Positions 29,836 through 32,251 of a DNA stretch of 32,251 nt are shown here, in pieces. Made by a program: the position numbers and the translations under genes. The notes under the pieces were generated by a model. The model was not told the origin of the DNA, ran no database searches, and saw only the letters and a program-made list of their open reading frames with translations. This DNA is from Actinomadura sp. BRA 177 (GTDB lineage Bacteria > Actinomycetota > Actinomycetes > Streptosporangiales > Streptosporangiaceae): NCBI RefSeq assembly GCF_013372625.1, contig NZ_JABXFD010000315.1:1-32251 (forward strand). Reading direction: 5' to 3'. Numbering within the stretch: position 1 is the first letter of the stretch; every line of letters starts with the position of its first letter.

Positions 29836-31320
29836 TCACACGGTGAATTCGTAGTCGTCGAGGTCGAACGTCCGGCTGCGGCGCTGCACGTAGAACCCGG
29901 ACTGCGGGCGCACGTAAGGGGCGTCGCCGTGCCGGTCGAAGTAATAGGAATTGGACCGGGCGCAGCTCGGTTGGGCGAGGATCGTGCCCTTCATGCGGTC
30001 GCGCATCCGGGCGGTGAAGTCGTCGTGCGGGGGGCGCCTGACCACCGTGCGGACCGCTCGGCGCCGGCGCGCCTCCGCGACGCAGCGCACGATGTGGGTG
30101 CTGCCCGCCTCGATGATCGAGAACCAGGACGCGCCGGTGACGGTGTACGGGCCGTTCATGAGCCAGAAATTGGGGGCAAGGGGCGAGGCGACACCCTCGT
30201 AGGTCTGATATCGATGCTCGTCCCAGTAAGCCCCCAACTCAACGCCGCCCAGGCCGACGACCGGGAACGCCGGCATCGCACCGATTTCCAGGGTCTTGAA
30301 GCCGGTAGCCAGCACCAGAGTGTCAATTTCCCGCTCACGCCCGTCCCGCGTCACAATGGCATGCTCGGTGATGCGTTCAATGCGGTCGGTGACCAGCTCG
30401 ACATCGTCCCGCATGAACGTGGGAAAATAGCGGTTGGAGAACGACGGCCGCTTGCAGCCGAACCCGTACCGCGGCGTCAGGGCGCGCCTCAGCCGCCGGT
30501 CGGGCACCTGCCGACGCAGGTGGGCACGGCAGATCATCTCCGTCGCCCGCACCAGGAACGGCACCCGGCTGTAGTGGACGATGCCCAGCACCATGATCAC
30601 CTCGGACGCGACCGTGGTGACCGCCCGGGCGAGCCACTGGACCGGCGGCACCGCCCGGAACAGCGCCCGCACCCCGCGCGGGATGGCGAAGTCGACCTTC
30701 GGGAACACCCAGATCGGCGTCCGCTGGTAGACGTCCAGGTGCGCCGCGACGGGCGCGATCTCGGGAATCACCTGCAGGCCGGACGCCCCGGTGCCGATCA
30801 CCGCGACCCGCTCGCCGCGCAACTCGTGGCCGTGATCCCAGCGAGCGGTGTGGACGACCTTCCCGGCGAACGTCTCGATGCCGGGGATGTCAGGGTTCTT
30901 GGGCTGGTCCAACGGCCCAACAGCGGCGATGAGGAACCGAGCGACGACCTCGCCCCGGTCAGTATGGACCCGCCAGACGTCGGCGCCTTCATCGAAGACC
31001 GCCCGCTCGACCTTCGTTCCAAGCCGCAGATGCGACCGCAGCCGGTACTTGTCAGCACAGTGCTCGGCGTACGCGCGGACCTCGGCACCGGGCGCGAACG
31101 ACCGCGTCCACGCCGGGTTGGGCTCGAACGAGTAGCAGTACGTGGTGGACGGGATGTCGACCGCGACCCCCGGATACGTGTTGTGCCGCCACACCCCGCC
31201 CACACCGTCCGCCGCGTCCAGAATGACGAAGTCGCGCACGCCCTTCTCGCGCAACCGAATCCCGACGCACAACCCGGAGAACCCGGCGCCGACAACGACC
31301 ACCTCATGGTCGACCTTCAC
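29836..31320 (-). CDS. Flavin-containing / Baeyer-Villiger-type monooxygenase
   Basis: A 494-residue class B flavoprotein monooxygenase. The FAD-binding GAGFSG is at 11-16. The BVMO-like fingerprint reads FAGKVVHTARWD (Phe151, His157, Trp161), with Asp where classical BVMOs have Pro; the Asp form marks the FMO/BVMO-like group. The NADPH-binding GTGASG is at 176-181. VLATGFKT and the C-terminal NGPYTVTGAS follow. It would insert or add oxygen to a ketone or heteroatom using NADPH and O2. GTG 31320 is used; it lies in a GGGGG-rich leader. The promoter is TTGACA-N18-TACCGT. It is divergent from a truncated TetR gene, its likely original regulator. Confidence 0.92.
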   Translation of the reverse strand: MKVDHEVVVVGAGFSGLCVGIRLREKGVRDFVILDAADGVGGVWRHNTYPGVAVDIPSTTYCYSFEPNPAWTRSFAPGAEVRAYAEHCADKYRLRSHLRLGTKVERAVFDEGADVWRVHTDRGEVVARFLIAAVGPLDQPKNPDIPGIETFAGKVVHTARWDHGHELRGERVAVIGTGASGLQVIPEIAPVAAHLDVYQRTPIWVFPKVDFAIPRGVRALFRAVPPVQWLARAVTTVASEVIMVLGIVHYSRVPFLVRATEMICRAHLRRQVPDRRLRRALTPRYGFGCKRPSFSNRYFPTFMRDDVELVTDRIERITEHAIVTRDGREREIDTLVLATGFKTLEIGAMPAFPVVGLGGVELGAYWDEHRYQTYEGVASPLAPNFWLMNGPYTVTGASWFSIIEAGSTHIVRCVAEARRRRAVRTVVRRPPHDDFTARMRDRMKGTILAQPSCARSNSYYFDRHGDAPYVRPQSGFYVQRRSRTFDLDDYEFTV

Positions 31321-31365
31321 CCGGCACCCCCACCGCGCCAGCGCACCGCCCGGATCGAGATACCG

Positions 31366-31395
31366 ACGGTATTTGGAAGTTGGACGAGATGTCAA
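31366..31395 (-). promoter_or_regulatory. Promoter of the monooxygenase operon
   Basis: On the minus strand a consensus -35 TTGACA (31395-31390), an 18-base spacer and -10 TACCGT (31371-31366). The -35 lies in an imperfect dyad TTGGAC-N4-TGTCAA (31380-31395) that may be the site of the divergent TetR protein. Confidence 0.55.
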
Positions 31396-31415
31396 TACAC
31401 CGCCGCCTCCGCCCC

Positions 31416-31427
31416 TACGATGGCGAA
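31416..31427 (+). promoter_or_regulatory. -10 element and leaderless start of the TetR gene
   Basis: TACGAT (31416-31421) is followed by exactly 6 bases and then ATG 31428, so transcription should begin at the start codon. No Shine-Dalgarno is present, in agreement. The -35 is not clear. Confidence 0.5.
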
Positions 31428-31922
31428 ATGGCACGACTGACCAGGGCGGAGAGCCAGGCGCGCACCCGCGAACTGCTGCTCGCCACGGCGCGGCGCCTGT
31501 TCTTGCGTGACGGGTATCACGCCACCTCGCTGGAGAAGGTCGCCGAGGCCGCGTCCTTCTCCAAGGGCGCCGTCTACTCCAACTTCGGCACCAAGGACGA
31601 GCTGTGCCGAACGGTCATCGAGGCCATCCGCACGGAACAGGTCCAGGCCATCATGGACGCCTTCCTCGGCGAAGGCTCCGACGAAGACCGCCTGGCCGTC
31701 TTCGAGGCGTGGGCCGAGCACACGATCGGCGACCCCGGCTGGACTCTCCTGGAAGCCGAGTTCGCCATACACGCCACCCGCCGCGACCCCGCACTCCGCG
31801 CCGAGGTCGCCGCCAGCGCCCGCAACTGGTCCGAAGCCCTCCGCCTACTCCTGGAGGAAGAGGCCAGACGCCGAGACCGCCCCCTCCCCCTCCCCACCCC
31901 CGGCCTAGTACTACATAGCTAG
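31428..31922 (+). CDS. TetR-family regulator, C-terminus truncated
   Basis: A 164-residue TetR protein. The DNA-binding domain is complete: RTRELLLATARRLFLRDGYH, then SLEKVAEAASFSKGAVYSNF, then GTKDEL. Ligand-binding helices continue through WTLLEAEFAIHATRRDPALR to LEEEARRRDRPLPLP. Similar proteins have another 30-50 residues after this point. Here the last codons (GLVLHS) and the TAG appear to be supplied by the end of an insertion sequence whose transposase remnant converges on the same CTAG. The protein may have lost its last dimer-interface helix. ATG 31428 has a leaderless promoter. It is divergent from the monooxygenase. Confidence 0.82.
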   Translation: MARLTRAESQARTRELLLATARRLFLRDGYHATSLEKVAEAASFSKGAVYSNFGTKDELCRTVIEAIRTEQVQAIMDAFLGEGSDEDRLAVFEAWAEHTIGDPGWTLLEAEFAIHATRRDPALRAEVAASARNWSEALRLLLEEEARRRDRPLPLPTPGLVLHS

Positions 31923-32084
31923 ATCTCGATCATCTGGAGGTGTAGGTGTCGCCTGAAGTGATGCCTGCGTGCTTCGGCTTGATGGCTGCGGCGGAGAACG
32001 GACCAGTAGAGTCCCAGTTCAACAGCGTGATCGTCTTTGTCGATCAGGTCGAACAGACGCCGGATCTCAGCGATGGACAGGCTG

Positions 32085-32129
32085 ATCAGTCGCCGGACCG
32101 GCCGTTGAGGTGCCGGTCCGGCGACTGAT
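32085..32129. repeat. Perfect 18-bp inverted repeat inside the transposase remnant
   Basis: ATCAGTCGCCGGACCGGC (32085-32102) and GCCGGTCCGGCGACTGAT (32112-32129) are exact reverse complements around a 9-base loop. The left arm belongs to the transposase frame (encoding RRLIS on the minus strand); the right arm falls where that frame is lost. Confidence 0.85.
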
Positions 32130-32185
32130 GGTGATTGCTGCCGATCCGTCCGTTGTGTGCTGCCGGTCGCTGCCGGTTGTCCACA

Positions 32186-32204
32186 GGGGGCGGGCCCCCT
32201 TTTT
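32186..32204 (+). terminator. Intrinsic-terminator-like hairpin with T-run
   Basis: GGGGG (32186-32190), loop CGGG, CCCCC (32195-32199), then TTTTT (32200-32204). It has the form of a plus-strand intrinsic terminator, antisense to the transposase remnant. It may be only a by-product of the KKGARP coding sequence. Confidence 0.35.
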
Positions 32205-32251
32205 GGCGGTATGGCGCAGCACGGCAAGAAAAGCCATGGCGAGCATCGCCA

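Larger units (their letters stand above)
31919..32251 (-). pseudogene. IS transposase C-terminal remnant
   Basis: From the right edge one minus-strand frame reads AMLAMAFLAVLRHTAKKGAR. From about 32090 another reads LISLSIAEIRRLFDLIDKDD, then LYWSVLRRSHQAEARRHHFR to a TAG at 31921-31919. This is the tail of a DDE transposase of the IS701/IS4-like type common in actinomycetes (family by resemblance). A perfect 18-bp inverted repeat sits where the two frames separate, so the gene is broken. The catalytic part lies outside the window or is lost. No terminal inverted repeat could be paired because only one end is visible. Confidence 0.65.

Overview
The window is GC-rich, gene-dense actinobacterial chromosome. 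The mix of GTG/TTG starts, Shine-Dalgarno-less (leaderless) starts, TetR/PucR/ECF regulators, two cytochromes P450 and a flavin monooxygenase fits a filamentous actinomycete, perhaps Actinomadura or a relative (Streptosporangiales). The genus is an inference from gene style, not from a marker gene. No rRNA, tRNA, CRISPR array or prophage was seen.

Layout. 1-1350 is a graveyard: an alpha/beta hydrolase remnant, a frameshifted fragment, a possible TetR tail and a YciI-like remnant. 1346-4736 holds two small membrane proteins and a two-gene operon of a quinone-oxidoreductase-like enzyme and a CYP152-type peroxygenase P450. 4837-6123 is a VOC-ArsR-SRPBCC cluster containing a dead ABC-ATPase remnant; its promoter carries two ArsR-like dyads. 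6202-10669 has a second VOC protein, a multidrug ABC exporter behind a MerR/SoxR-like promoter, a class-V aminotransferase and a CBS-domain protein. 10752-14829 is a cell-envelope block: an ECF sigma factor, a translationally coupled LCP gene whose 5' end is interrupted by two in-frame amber codons, and a divergent D,D-carboxypeptidase.

14834-19455 is a minus-strand array of PucR regulator, leaderless TetR regulator, GPH/MFS symporter and a sphingosine-phosphate-lyase-like PLP enzyme, with overlapping genes. It looks like a regulated uptake-and-cleavage unit of unknown substrate. 19570-22263 has a LysE exporter, a TetR regulator and a divergent P450. 22280-26504 is a LuxR-type two-component system divergent from an MMPL transporter.

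26560-28135 is a divergent AhpD-like/epimerase pair with a perfect ECF41-type promoter (TGTCACA-N16-CGTC) in each direction. 28137-29472 is an HxlR regulator divergent from an NmrA-like reductase. 29561-31922 is a Baeyer-Villiger-type monooxygenase with a small membrane protein, divergent from a TetR regulator. That TetR is cut short by a decayed insertion sequence that fills the right end and contains a perfect 18-bp inverted repeat.

The observations most worth following are the paired ECF41 promoters without a cognate sigma gene in view, the double-amber LCP gene, the MerR-type promoter of the exporter, the paired ArsR-like operators, and the transporter/PLP-lyase operon.
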